A program made the translations under genes and the position numbers. From positions 1 through 18,653 of the forward strand of contig CAYTFK010000119.1 of NCBI GenBank assembly GCA_964436865.1: a stretch of 18,653 nucleotides of DNA, read 5' to 3'. The first letter of the stretch is position 1; every line of letters starts with the position of its first letter. Under the pieces are notes generated by a model. It did not search any database. It was not told the DNA's origin and saw only the letters and a list, made by a program, of their open reading frames with translations. The stretch comes from JAXGPP01 sp964436865 (GTDB lineage Bacteria; Planctomycetota; Planctomycetia; Pirellulales; Thermoguttaceae). Positions 1 through 7,483 of the stretch are shown here, in pieces.

Positions 1-214
1 GCGTAGCGGCTGATGGTGCTGAACTGCCGAGCGCATTATACGCGAAGCCGAGGCGTTTTTTCGCCACGGCATTGCCGCCGGTGGCGTACTGGTCTACCCG
101 GACGAACCGGTCGAGCTCATCGAACGTGTAGTCGTTGGTGAAGTCGTCGGTGGCGGCGACGTCGGCGGCAAGCCGCGTGCGGTTGCCGCTCGCATCATCG
201 GACAGCGTTGTGAC
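1..214 (-). pseudogene. RHS/YD-repeat protein remnant, frameshifted and truncated
   Basis: Read on the minus strand, this stretch encodes typical RHS (YD-repeat) sequence: a DASGNRTRL stretch, then YTFDELDRF and FAYNALG, which are two YD-type repeat motifs. RHS proteins are large secreted or surface polymorphic proteins, often toxins, and are abundant in planctomycetes. The frame opens only after a TAG at 293-295 and contains no ATG, so there is no credible start. After FAYNALG (about position 28) the frame is lost by one base: shifting it restores QFSTISRYA, the expected continuation of the repeat. I read it as a degenerate fragment whose 3' part lies outside the window. A sequencing error at the shift would not by itself explain the missing start. 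RHS assignment is fairly sure; pseudogene status is inferred. Confidence 0.72.
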
Positions 215-263
215 CGGGCAATGACCCTGCGTATCGTCGGGCTGGGTTGTGGTGCTTTTCTGG

Positions 264-372
264 CAGGGCCAAGATGGTGGTGCAATTGTTGTCTATCGGG
301 GCCAGGATGGCCTTGCCGCTGGCTTCAGGGCCAAGATGGCCCTGGCACTGACTACAGGGCAGGATGGCCCTG
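264..372. repeat. Cluster of four short palindromic (REP-like) units
   Basis: Four related units resembling CAGGGCCAAGATGGCCCTG occur at about 264-277, 297-315, 326-344 and 355-372, with centres 33, 29 and 29 bp apart. The third is a perfect palindrome: CAGGGCCA, a 3-nt loop, then TGGCCCTG. The fourth pairs CAGGGC with GCCCTG around six bases, and the second pairs GGCCA with TGGCC. The first keeps only CCA-AGA-TGG. Each could form a small hairpin. The DNA between units is not conserved. I do not recognise the family. Confidence 0.6.
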
Positions 373-496
373 CTGCGGGAGGGGGAGTGGCGGCGGAAAA
401 GTCGACGCGGCCGGTATAGCCGCACCCCTGGCGGGTGTTCTGTGGGGGAATTGACGCCCGGCGGCGGGTTCAAACCGCTCAAAACCGATTAAACTC

Positions 497-526
497 GGAA
501 CTTATGCACTGAAGGGCGCGTATAAG
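497..526 (+). promoter_or_regulatory. Possible promoter upstream of the cyclophilin gene
   Basis: GGAACTT at 497-503 is followed after 17 bases by TATAAG at 521-526. GGAACTT matches the -35 box known for sigma-E-type (ECF) factors, while TATAAG resembles a sigma-70 -10 box, so the pair is a hybrid and the sigma class is unclear. A start near 532 would leave a leader of about 110 bases. Inferred from sequence only. Confidence 0.3.
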
Positions 527-641
527 TCTTTGGTCGGCGATCGGTGTTCTCGTCTTTGACCCCCGAATTGGGCGGTTCCGAAGAGGATAGCTCCCTCCCT
601 AAAATTGAGGACTCGTCGAGTCTTCTTCCGAAGCAGGAACT

Positions 642-3600
642 ATGGCAATCCGTCCCCCCCGCCGCTTCCGTCCCATGTTCACGAAGCTCAACCGGAACCC
701 TTCGGCCCGCCAATATCGCCGCACGTCGATCGAGTCGCTGGAAGAGCGGATGGTGCTCACAGCGGGGCTGAATCCGATCAGCGATGTCACGCTCCTTTCG
801 GGGGCGCCGCTCCATGTTCCGCTCGACGGCATTGGCGGCGCGAGCGACACGCTGACCTACACGGTCAGCAGCACGAATCCGAACCTCACCGCGGAGGTGC
901 TCACGGGCAATCGCAGCCTGCGAATGGTCGTCGAGAACTACGGCACGATGGTCTTTGAGCTTTTCGAAGACCGCGCGCCGAACACCACGTCGCGGATCAT
1001 CTCGCTGGCCCAGACCGGTTTCTACAACGGCCTGACGTTCCACCGCGTCATCAAGGACTTCATGATTCAGGGGGGCGACCCCGACGGCGACGGCACGGGT
1101 GGCTCGGGAGTCACGTTTGACGATGAATTCCATCCCGACCTGCAGCACACCAGTTCCGGCCTGCTCTCGATGGCCAAGAGCAGCGACGACACGAACGACT
1201 CGCAGTTCTTCATCACCTCGGAGGCGACTCGCTGGCTGGATTACAATCACACGGTTTTCGGCAGGCTGGTCGAGGGGGATGCTGTCCGCGAGGCGATCGA
1301 GAACGTGGCCGTAGGCGGCTCGCAAGGCTCGACACCCGTGACGGAAGTGGTCATCGATTCGATGACCGTCTTCACCGACAATGAGAACGGCGTGCTCATG
1401 CTGAAGGCGCCGGAAGGCTTCACGGGCGAGGCCGACGTGACCGTCACGGTTGCGGACGGCCAGGGAAACACAGCCCAGCGCACGTTCCATGTCTCGGTCA
1501 AGCCCGACGTCGCTGCCAGCCTGCCGGCCGATGATCCCAACCGCACGGCGCTCGACGCCAATCCCTATCTTGCGCCGATCCAGCCGGTATGGACGGTCGT
1601 CAACACGCCGATCAGTTTCAATCTCCAGGCAATCGACGTCGATGGAGGTGACAAGTTTTATTCGGTATGGCCGATCAGCGGGTTCAATGCCACGCGCAAC
1701 GCGAATCTCGATGTCAGCGTCGATGCCAACGGCCGGGTAACGGTGATACCCCGCAACGGCATCAGCGGCGTGTTCGGCATCGCCGTGGCGGTGAACGACA
1801 TGACGGACATTGATGAGAGCCAGGTCGCGCCGAACCAGATATCATCCAGTTTCCCCCACGACCTGCAGTTCGTGCCGCTGGTGATTCAGCCGGGCCCGCC
1901 GAGCATCGCGCTGGCCGGTGTCGACCCGCAGCATCCGGTGACGAACAAGGACAACACCACCGGCAATCCGCTCAGCTTCGAGGTCACCGGCGTGATGCCG
2001 GGCGCGACCGTGGTAGTCTACGCCAACGGGCAGGAGATCGGCCGACAGGTCTCCCAGTTCAGTTCGGTGATTGTCCTCAGCAACCAGCAGTCCGACCTGA
2101 TCGACGGCGCGCACCAGATCACGGTCAAACAGTACATCGACGACGTGTTGGCCAAGGTTGGCAATTACAGCGACCGGGTGGACCTGGAGAGCGTCGCGTC
2201 GGCCCCTATCCAGATCACGGTCGACACGCAGGCCCCGATCTTCGCCGGAACGCCGGTAACAGTCGCCGTGCCGGGCCGCGAGTATGTCTACGACGTCGAT
2301 ACCGACGAGAACGAGGACGGCAGCGTTACCTACCGGCTCGTGGAAGCGCCGTCCGGCCTGCTCATCGACAGCCTGACCGGCCGGATTACCTGGACGCCCA
2401 CGGCGGAGCAGTCGGGCACCCGGAGCGTGTCGGTCGAGGCGAAAGACCGCGCCGGCAATGCGAGCCTGCGGGAATACGACATCAACGTGGTCGAGGCGCC
2501 GGTCCTTGCGCCGATCGGCAACCAGTCGGTCGACGAGCAGACCTTGCTGACGTTTACGGTCTCCGCCACCGGCGGCGTGGGACCTTACCGTTATAGCCTC
2601 GGGCCCAGTGCTCCGGCGGGGGCCACGATCGACGAGACGACGGGCGAGTTCCGCTGGACGCCAACGGAAGTCCAGGGCCGTCCGCAGCCGCACAACGTCG
2701 AAATCCGCGTCACCGACAACAACGGCGCGACGTCATCCTCGACCGTCCAGATTACGGTCCGCGAGGTCAACCGCGACCCGATCCTGCAACCGATCGCCGA
2801 CCAGGCGGTCGACGAGGGACAACTGCTGGAATTCCTCGCCGTGGCGACTGATCCCGACTTGCCGGCGAACCAGTTGACTTTCTCGCTGGCCGACGGCGCG
2901 CCGGCGGGCGCGAGCATCGACCCGAGCACGGGACGGTTCACCTGGACTCCTGCGGAGACTCACGGAGGCGGCAGCTTCGCGATCACTATTCGCGTGGCGG
3001 ATGAGGCGGGGGGCCGCGCGTCGCGGACGTTCACCGTCAGCGTCCGCGAGACGTTCAGTGCGCCGGCGTTCGACGCGATCTCGGCGCAACTGGTGCAGCC
3101 CGGCGATACGCTCGACATCGATGTTCGTGCGCAGGATCCGGATATCCCGACGCGGCAGGTCCGCTATAGCCTCGAAGCCGGGGCCCCCGCGGGTGCGGCC
3201 ATCGACGCATCCACCGGTCGGCTCACGTGGACCGTACCCGAAGACTTCCCCCGCGGCACACTCGTGCTGACGGTTCGCGCGACGGAAGTGGCGGAGGACG
3301 GGGGCGAACCGCTGAGCGCCACCCAGGAGATCGAGGTTCGGGTAGGTGACCCGCTGGACCGGTTTGCGGTGGACTACGCGATGCTGTTCTCCGGCGCGAC
3401 ATCCGGCGGGCTGCTGGATCTGCCGGCGGCTTTGGACTTGGACGCGTTTGGCGAGTCGTCGGCGACGCAATCGGCGCAGTCCGCGGCGCAGTCCACCCCG
3501 CTTGTCGATGATCTCGGCCTGTTCGGCACGGAGTTTGGCGCTGAGTTCGGCGGAAATGGCGGCGGCGACGATCCGCGAGTGCGATTCCGCAGTCCCGATG

Positions 3601-3851
3601 GCGATCTGCAGGATGAAGGCGCGGCGCCCGGGCAGCAGACCCGGCCCGCTGGCCAGCAACAGCCTGCTTCGGAGAGCCAGGCAGAGCGGAGCCAATCCCG
3701 CACCACAGCTCCATCGGGCGACGGTCAGCCGCACGAGCAGGAGATGGACGAGGAGCTGATCCAGGCGTTGGCGAACCTGGCTGCCGCCGCCGAAGCCGCT
3801 ACTGTGCCGGCCGACGCGGCAGCCGAGGTCCCGCCGCCTCCCCAGGCCTGA
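642..3851 (+). CDS. Secreted cyclophilin-type peptidyl-prolyl isomerase with Ig/cadherin-like domains
   Basis: A 1069-residue protein. Residues 1-41 form a basic leader ending in LEERMVLTA (33-41), a variant of the planctomycete LEPR-XLL export-associated motif. Residues about 95-245 are a cyclophilin domain that catalyses cis-trans isomerisation of Xaa-Pro bonds. It keeps FHRVI at 133-137 (R135 is the catalytic arginine position), FMIQGGD (Q143), QFFI at 188 and W198. Four tandem Ig/cadherin-like modules follow at roughly 528-617, 618-709, 710-804 and 805-905, each with a strand like G-x-I-T-W-T-P. The tail from about 906 is low-complexity, rich in A, Q, S and E, and ends PPPPQA. The ATG at 642 has AGGA at 635-638, slightly close; the ATG at 675 is an alternative start. 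Likely exported or surface-attached. Its substrate is unknown. Confidence 0.88.
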   Translation: MAIRPPRRFRPMFTKLNRNPSARQYRRTSIESLEERMVLTAGLNPISDVTLLSGAPLHVPLDGIGGASDTLTYTVSSTNPNLTAEVLTGNRSLRMVVENYGTMVFELFEDRAPNTTSRIISLAQTGFYNGLTFHRVIKDFMIQGGDPDGDGTGGSGVTFDDEFHPDLQHTSSGLLSMAKSSDDTNDSQFFITSEATRWLDYNHTVFGRLVEGDAVREAIENVAVGGSQGSTPVTEVVIDSMTVFTDNENGVLMLKAPEGFTGEADVTVTVADGQGNTAQRTFHVSVKPDVAASLPADDPNRTALDANPYLAPIQPVWTVVNTPISFNLQAIDVDGGDKFYSVWPISGFNATRNANLDVSVDANGRVTVIPRNGISGVFGIAVAVNDMTDIDESQVAPNQISSSFPHDLQFVPLVIQPGPPSIALAGVDPQHPVTNKDNTTGNPLSFEVTGVMPGATVVVYANGQEIGRQVSQFSSVIVLSNQQSDLIDGAHQITVKQYIDDVLAKVGNYSDRVDLESVASAPIQITVDTQAPIFAGTPVTVAVPGREYVYDVDTDENEDGSVTYRLVEAPSGLLIDSLTGRITWTPTAEQSGTRSVSVEAKDRAGNASLREYDINVVEAPVLAPIGNQSVDEQTLLTFTVSATGGVGPYRYSLGPSAPAGATIDETTGEFRWTPTEVQGRPQPHNVEIRVTDNNGATSSSTVQITVREVNRDPILQPIADQAVDEGQLLEFLAVATDPDLPANQLTFSLADGAPAGASIDPSTGRFTWTPAETHGGGSFAITIRVADEAGGRASRTFTVSVRETFSAPAFDAISAQLVQPGDTLDIDVRAQDPDIPTRQVRYSLEAGAPAGAAIDASTGRLTWTVPEDFPRGTLVLTVRATEVAEDGGEPLSATQEIEVRVGDPLDRFAVDYAMLFSGATSGGLLDLPAALDLDAFGESSATQSAQSAAQSTPLVDDLGLFGTEFGAEFGGNGGGDDPRVRFRSPDGDLQDEGAAPGQQTRPAGQQQPASESQAERSQSRTTAPSGDGQPHEQEMDEELIQALANLAAAAEAATVPADAAAEVPPPPQA

Positions 3852-3860
3852 GCGGCCTGG
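3842..3860. terminator. Hairpin at the stop codon between convergent genes
   Basis: CCAGGCC (3842-3848) and GGCCTGG (3854-3860) form a perfect 7-bp stem, with the stop codon of the cyclophilin gene inside the 5-nt loop. Only a short TTT follows on the plus strand. It lies between two convergent genes, so it may stop transcription from one or both sides. Intrinsic terminator status is uncertain without a clear U-tract. Confidence 0.45.
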
Positions 3861-3899
3861 CGTTTGGGCCTCGACGGCCTGCTTGGGATGTGACAGCCC

Positions 3900-5228
3900 C
3901 TACAGGATGAACTTGCTCAGGTCCTCGTCCTGGCTGATTTTTTCGAGACGCTGTTTGACGTAGGCGGCGTTGATCACCACGCGGCCGCTACCCATTTCCG
4001 GCGCCTCGAAGCTGAGTTCCTCGAGCAGCCGCTCCATGATCGTGTACAACCGCCGCGCGCCGATGTTCTGTGTCGTCTGATTCACCTGGTAGGCGAAGCT
4101 GGCCAGCGCCTCGACGGCGTCGGGCTCGAAGACAATATCGATTCCCTCGGTCTGCATGAGCGCCCCGTACTGCTTCGTCAGCGCGCCTTTCGGCTCGGTC
4201 AGGATGCGGACAAAGTCCGACTCCTTGAGGTCGCTCAGTTCCACGCGGATCGGGAATCGGCCCTGCAGTTCGGGCATCAGTTCGCTCGGCTTGGCGCGGT
4301 GAAACGCGCCGGCGGCGATAAAGAGGATATGGTCGGTCTTCACATATCCGTAGCGAGTCTGCACCGTCGTGCCTTCGACGATCGGCAGCAGGTCGCGCTG
4401 CACCCCCTGCCGCGAGACGTCGGCGCCGTGCGTGGATTCGCCGCCGACCACCTTGTCGATCTCGTCGATGAAGATCAGTCCCATATCCTCGGCCAGTGCG
4501 ATGGCCTCGGCGTGGACCTTGTCCTGGTTGATCAGCGCGTCGCATTCCTGCTCGAAGAGGACCTTGCGGGCCTCGCTCACGGTCATTTCACGCCGCACCG
4601 ACTGCTTGGGCATGATCTTCTCGAACATCCCCTGCAGGTCGAGGTCGATCTGCTCCATGCCGACGCCGGTGAGCATCATCGGCACGGCCTTTTTCTGTGT
4701 CGCCACCTCGACGTGCCGATGATCCAGTTCGCCGGCGGCGAGCATCGCCCGCATTTTCTCGCGTGTCCGCTCGAAGCGCTCGCTCTCGGTGGCCTCGGTG
4801 TTGAACGCCGGAGGGGCGGGGACGAGCAGGTCGAGCAGGCGCTCCTCCACGCTGCGGCGGGCCTCGGCTTCGACCTTCACCCGTTCCTGCTCGCGGACCA
4901 GCGCGATGGCGTTCTCGACCAGTTCGCGAACCATGCTTTCGACGTCGCGGCCGACGTAGCCGACCTCGGTGTATTTGGTCGCTTCGACCTTCACGAAAGG
5001 GGCGCCGGTAAGCGTCGCCAGCCGGCGGGCGATTTCGGTCTTGCCAACGCCGGTCGGGCCGATCATGAGGATGTTTTTCGGCGCGACCTCGCCGCGCATG
5101 TCCTCCCCCAGACGCTGCCGGCGCCAGCGATTGCGGATGGCGATCGCCACCGCCCGCTTGGCCTCGTCCTGGCCGACGATGTGGCGGTCGAGTTCAGCGA
5201 CGATCTGTCGCGGGGTCAGGTCCGGCAC
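3900..5228 (-). CDS. hslU: ATP-dependent protease ATPase subunit HslU
   Basis: A 442-residue AAA+ unfoldase, nearly the length of the E. coli protein (443). It forms hexamers that unfold substrates and feed them into the HslV peptidase in the cytoplasm. Visible motifs are LTPRQIVAELDRHIVGQ at the N-terminus, Walker A GPTGVGKT (57-64), Walker B IFIDEID with D255-E256, a charged I-domain between them, and the C-terminal tail DLSKFIL, which in this family docks into HslV. The chosen start is a GTG at 5228-5226, which gives the family-typical N-terminus and has GGAGGAG 5 bases upstream. The frame is open further upstream, but that part lies antiparallel to nothing conserved and overlaps hslV. It overlaps hslV by 13 bases, implying translational coupling. 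Confidence 0.96.
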   Translation of the reverse strand: MPDLTPRQIVAELDRHIVGQDEAKRAVAIAIRNRWRRQRLGEDMRGEVAPKNILMIGPTGVGKTEIARRLATLTGAPFVKVEATKYTEVGYVGRDVESMVRELVENAIALVREQERVKVEAEARRSVEERLLDLLVPAPPAFNTEATESERFERTREKMRAMLAAGELDHRHVEVATQKKAVPMMLTGVGMEQIDLDLQGMFEKIMPKQSVRREMTVSEARKVLFEQECDALINQDKVHAEAIALAEDMGLIFIDEIDKVVGGESTHGADVSRQGVQRDLLPIVEGTTVQTRYGYVKTDHILFIAAGAFHRAKPSELMPELQGRFPIRVELSDLKESDFVRILTEPKGALTKQYGALMQTEGIDIVFEPDAVEALASFAYQVNQTTQNIGARRLYTIMERLLEELSFEAPEMGSGRVVINAAYVKQRLEKISQDEDLSKFIL

Positions 5229-5758
5229 GGCATCTCCTCCACCATGATCTGTTGATTGGTATAGATGTCGATCCCGGCGGCGATCTCGAGGGCCGTGCGG
5301 ACGATCTCGGCGGCGCCGAGTGTCGAGTGCGCCACCAGGGCCCGCGCTGCTGCGACGGCGTAGTTTCCACCCGAGCCGATGCCAAGCACGCCGTCGGTGG
5401 GTTGGATTACGTCGCCGTTGCCCGTCAACAGGAGCGTGTGGCGGTCGTCGACCACGGCCAGCAAGGCCTCCAACCGCCTGAGAGCGCGGTCGGTGCGCCA
5501 CTCCTTGGCCAGTTCGGTGGCGGCCCGCGGCACGTTACCAGGAAAATCCCGCAGCTTCGCCTCGAACCGTTCCACCAGTGCGAAGGCATCGGCCGCCGCA
5601 CCGGCGAAGCCGAGAATGACCTTGCCATCGGCCAGCCGGCGGATTTTGCTCGCGTCGTGCTTGACGATCGAGTTGCCCACCGTCACCTGGCCATCGCCGC
5701 CCAGGGCCACGGTTCCCTGGTGACGTACCGTCAAAATGGTTGTCGCACGAGTCTTCAT
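5216..5758 (-). CDS. hslV: ATP-dependent protease peptidase subunit HslV
   Basis: A 180-residue N-terminal-threonine peptidase, the proteasome-like dodecameric core that pairs with HslU. The sequence starts MKTRATTILTVRHQG. By family comparison the mature enzyme begins at Thr6 (TTIL), so a 5-residue propeptide is removed. It keeps GGDGQVT near the N-terminus and the GIGSGGNYA motif. It is the first gene of the hslVU operon and ends in a TGA that overlaps the hslU start. AGGATAGG just before the ATG is a plausible ribosome-binding site. The 99-bp divergent spacer to the citG-like gene must hold promoters for both directions, but I could not pick a clear one. Confidence 0.96.
   Translation of the reverse strand: MKTRATTILTVRHQGTVALGGDGQVTVGNSIVKHDASKIRRLADGKVILGFAGAAADAFALVERFEAKLRDFPGNVPRAATELAKEWRTDRALRRLEALLAVVDDRHTLLLTGNGDVIQPTDGVLGIGSGGNYAVAAARALVAHSTLGAAEIVRTALEIAAGIDIYTNQQIMVEEMPCRT
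5234..5240 (-). promoter_or_regulatory. Ribosome-binding site that fixes the hslU GTG start
   Basis: On the minus strand GGAGGAG lies inside the last codons of hslV, 5 bases before the GTG at 5228. It decides between this start and upstream in-frame ATG codons. Confidence 0.7.
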
Positions 5759-5857
5759 TGCCTATCCTGAATCTGCCGGCCAGAAAGCCTGATGCTCGTA
5801 TTGTCTCCGCTGCCCGGCCAATGTGCCAGTGGCCATCATTCGGGTTGTCCGCCGTCC

Positions 5858-6718
5858 ATGAGCGATTCTCGTTCCGCCAAGCCTCTTTCCGCGGGCCAGT
5901 GCGCCACGCTGGCCTGTCTGCTGGAGGTGGCGGCCCCCAAGCCGGGAAATGTCCACCGCGGCGCCGACTTCGAGGATCTCACGCTGCAGGACTTTCTGGC
6001 CAGCGCCGTGGCGATCGCGCCGGCGATGGATGCCGCGGCGGGCGGCATGCCGCTGGGGCGCGCCGTGCTCGAGGCGATCGAGGCGACCCGGCAGGTGGTC
6101 GGGAGCAACACGAATCTCGGCACCGTGCTGCTCCTGGCGCCGCTGGCGAAAGCCCGCCGCGACGCGCCCTTTCGCCTAGCCGTGGCCGAAGTGCTTGGTG
6201 ATCTGAACGCCGACGATGCGCGGGACGTGTATCAGGCGATCCGGCTGGCGAATCCCGGCGGGATGGGACACGTCGAGCGGCACGACATTCACGGCGAGGC
6301 TCCGGCTGACCTGATTGCCGCCATGCGGCTGGCGGCCGACCGCGATGCCGTCGCCCGGCAGTACGCCCGCAACTTCGAGGATGTGTTGGAACGGGTAGTG
6401 CCTTGGCTCCGCGAGACGGCTACCCTGTGCCGGCCGCTTGCCGACCGGATCGTGCTGCTCCAGTTGCGGTTGCTGGCGGTCATGCCCGACAGCCTGATCG
6501 CACGCAAATGCGGAACGGCCGTTGCCACCGAAGCATCGGCCCGCGCTCAGGCGGTGCTCGGCGAGGGACGTCCCGGTGATGAAGCCTATGAGCGGGCCCT
6601 GGCCGATTTCGACTTCTGGCTGCGCAGCGATGGTCATCGCCGGAATCCGGGCACGACGGCCGACCTGATTGCCACCGCGCTCTACATCGGCCTCTGCGAA
6701 GGCTGGCTGCTCCATTAA
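5858..6718 (+). CDS. CitG-family (triphosphoribosyl-dephospho-CoA synthase-like) protein
   Basis: A 286-residue member of the CitG/MdcB family. Family signatures seen are LEVAAPKPGNVHRGADF near the N-terminus, SNTNLGTVLLLAPLA in the middle, RKCGTAVA, and NPGTTADLIATALYIGL at the C-terminus. Classical members make the 2'-(5''-triphosphoribosyl)-3'-dephospho-CoA prosthetic group precursor for citrate lyase or malonate decarboxylase. No lyase or decarboxylase gene is nearby. The NTNLGT variant resembles, from memory, the archaeal/methylotroph/planctomycete branch, whose true reaction I would not assert. The start at 5858 gives MSDSRSAKPLSAGQ just before the conserved region; an in-frame ATG at 5792 adds 22 unconvincing residues. 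Probably co-transcribed with the pterin synthase gene 14 bp downstream. Confidence 0.82.
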   Translation: MSDSRSAKPLSAGQCATLACLLEVAAPKPGNVHRGADFEDLTLQDFLASAVAIAPAMDAAAGGMPLGRAVLEAIEATRQVVGSNTNLGTVLLLAPLAKARRDAPFRLAVAEVLGDLNADDARDVYQAIRLANPGGMGHVERHDIHGEAPADLIAAMRLAADRDAVARQYARNFEDVLERVVPWLRETATLCRPLADRIVLLQLRLLAVMPDSLIARKCGTAVATEASARAQAVLGEGRPGDEAYERALADFDFWLRSDGHRRNPGTTADLIATALYIGLCEGWLLH

Positions 6719-6732
6719 CGGGAACTTGTGCC

Positions 6733-7224
6733 ATGTCGGAACGCTATTCGGTGCGGCTGTCGAAAGACTACCTCGTCTTCAGCGCGGGCCACTTCATCAC
6801 CTACGCGGGAGATGTGTGCGAGCGGCTTCACGGCCACAATTACCAGGTCGTCGCCGAAGTGCACGGCCCGCTCGACGAGAACCACTACGTGGTCGATTTC
6901 ATCGCCCTGCGCGACACGCTGAAAGCGATCATCGACGATCTCGACCACCGCATGCTGCTGCCCACGCGGCATCCGCTCATTTGCGTGGAGGCTGACGATC
7001 GAGAGGTAACGGCCCGCTTCGCCGATCGCCGCTGGGTCTTTCCGCGCGAAGACTGCGTGCTGCTGCCGATCGTTAACACCACCGCCGAACTGCTCGCCCG
7101 GCACATTGCCGGCCAACTCCGCGACGCGCTTGCCGCTCGCCTGGGCGCCGCGCCCGAGGTCGTCCGGGTGGAGGTCGACGAGACCTACGGCCAATGGGCC
7201 GCCTGCGAGTTGCGCGAGCCGTGA
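6733..7224 (+). CDS. 6-pyruvoyl-tetrahydropterin / 6-carboxytetrahydropterin synthase family protein
   Basis: A 163-residue T-fold enzyme of the PTPS/QueD family, acting on dihydroneopterin triphosphate or a related pterin in the cytoplasm. The zinc ligands are visible as H20 (in FSAGH) and H33 and H35 (in LHGHNY). C29 in the C-x3-HGH motif is the catalytic cysteine position. D70-H71 (in DDLDHRMLLP) and the late ETYGQWA stretch complete the usual active site. It is longer than QueD (about 120 residues) because of a segment around residues 77-112 ending in LLPIVNTTAE. It could supply queuosine, biopterin or another pterin cofactor. Pairing with the CitG-like gene favours a special cofactor pathway over queuosine, but this is inference. 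No strong Shine-Dalgarno is visible, consistent with coupling to the upstream gene. Confidence 0.85.
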   Translation: MSERYSVRLSKDYLVFSAGHFITYAGDVCERLHGHNYQVVAEVHGPLDENHYVVDFIALRDTLKAIIDDLDHRMLLPTRHPLICVEADDREVTARFADRRWVFPREDCVLLPIVNTTAELLARHIAGQLRDALAARLGAAPEVVRVEVDETYGQWAACELREP

Positions 7225-7287
7225 ACGTCGTTGGCCGCCGGCCCCTTCAATCGCGAGAATACGGCGGCTTCCGCATGCTTCTCCCCG

Positions 7288-7302
7288 ACCGGCCCGGCCG
7301 GT
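7288..7302. terminator. GC-rich palindrome after the pterin synthase gene
   Basis: ACCGGCC and GGCCGGT form a 15-nt near-perfect palindrome with one central base, 63 bp after the stop codon. There is no T-run, so it is only a weak terminator candidate and could equally be a protein-binding site. The rest of the 7225-7483 spacer shows no gene. Confidence 0.25.
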
Positions 7303-7483
7303 TAATCCGCGTTCATCGGCACAAGCGTTAATGCCAGACCCTCGCGCGAGGCAAGTGGCGTCCATCGTGGGCGGCCCCCATTTGACCTGCATCAGCGCGG
7401 AGGTAACCTTCCGTATGCAACAGTTCGGCCGGGGTTTTGCACCCGACTTCGCCGAATGGAGTAGCTGGCCCGGGATTTCGCCA

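Larger units (their letters stand above)
215..641. other. Non-coding region between RHS remnant and the cyclophilin gene
   Basis: About 430 bases without a convincing gene. Small open frames on both strands here show no recognisable protein. The stretch holds the palindromic repeat cluster at 264-372, a promoter-like element at 497-526, a perfect 13-nt palindrome GACTCGTCGAGTC at 610-622, and two copies of TTCCGAAG (576-583 and 626-633), each followed within one base by AGGA. The second AGGA is the likely ribosome-binding site of the downstream gene. Confidence 0.6.

Noticed and set aside
264..372. CRISPR-like spacing of short repeats
   Set aside because: Units are only about 18 bp, imperfect, separated by about 10 bp, and no cas gene is present.
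195..482. 95-codon minus-strand frame across the palindromic repeats
   Set aside because: Its translation is largely the repeated hairpin DNA read through, with no protein family match; it overlaps the RHS remnant in another frame.
4299..5255. 318-codon plus-strand frame opposite hslU
   Set aside because: His/Asp-rich shadow of HslU with no motif.
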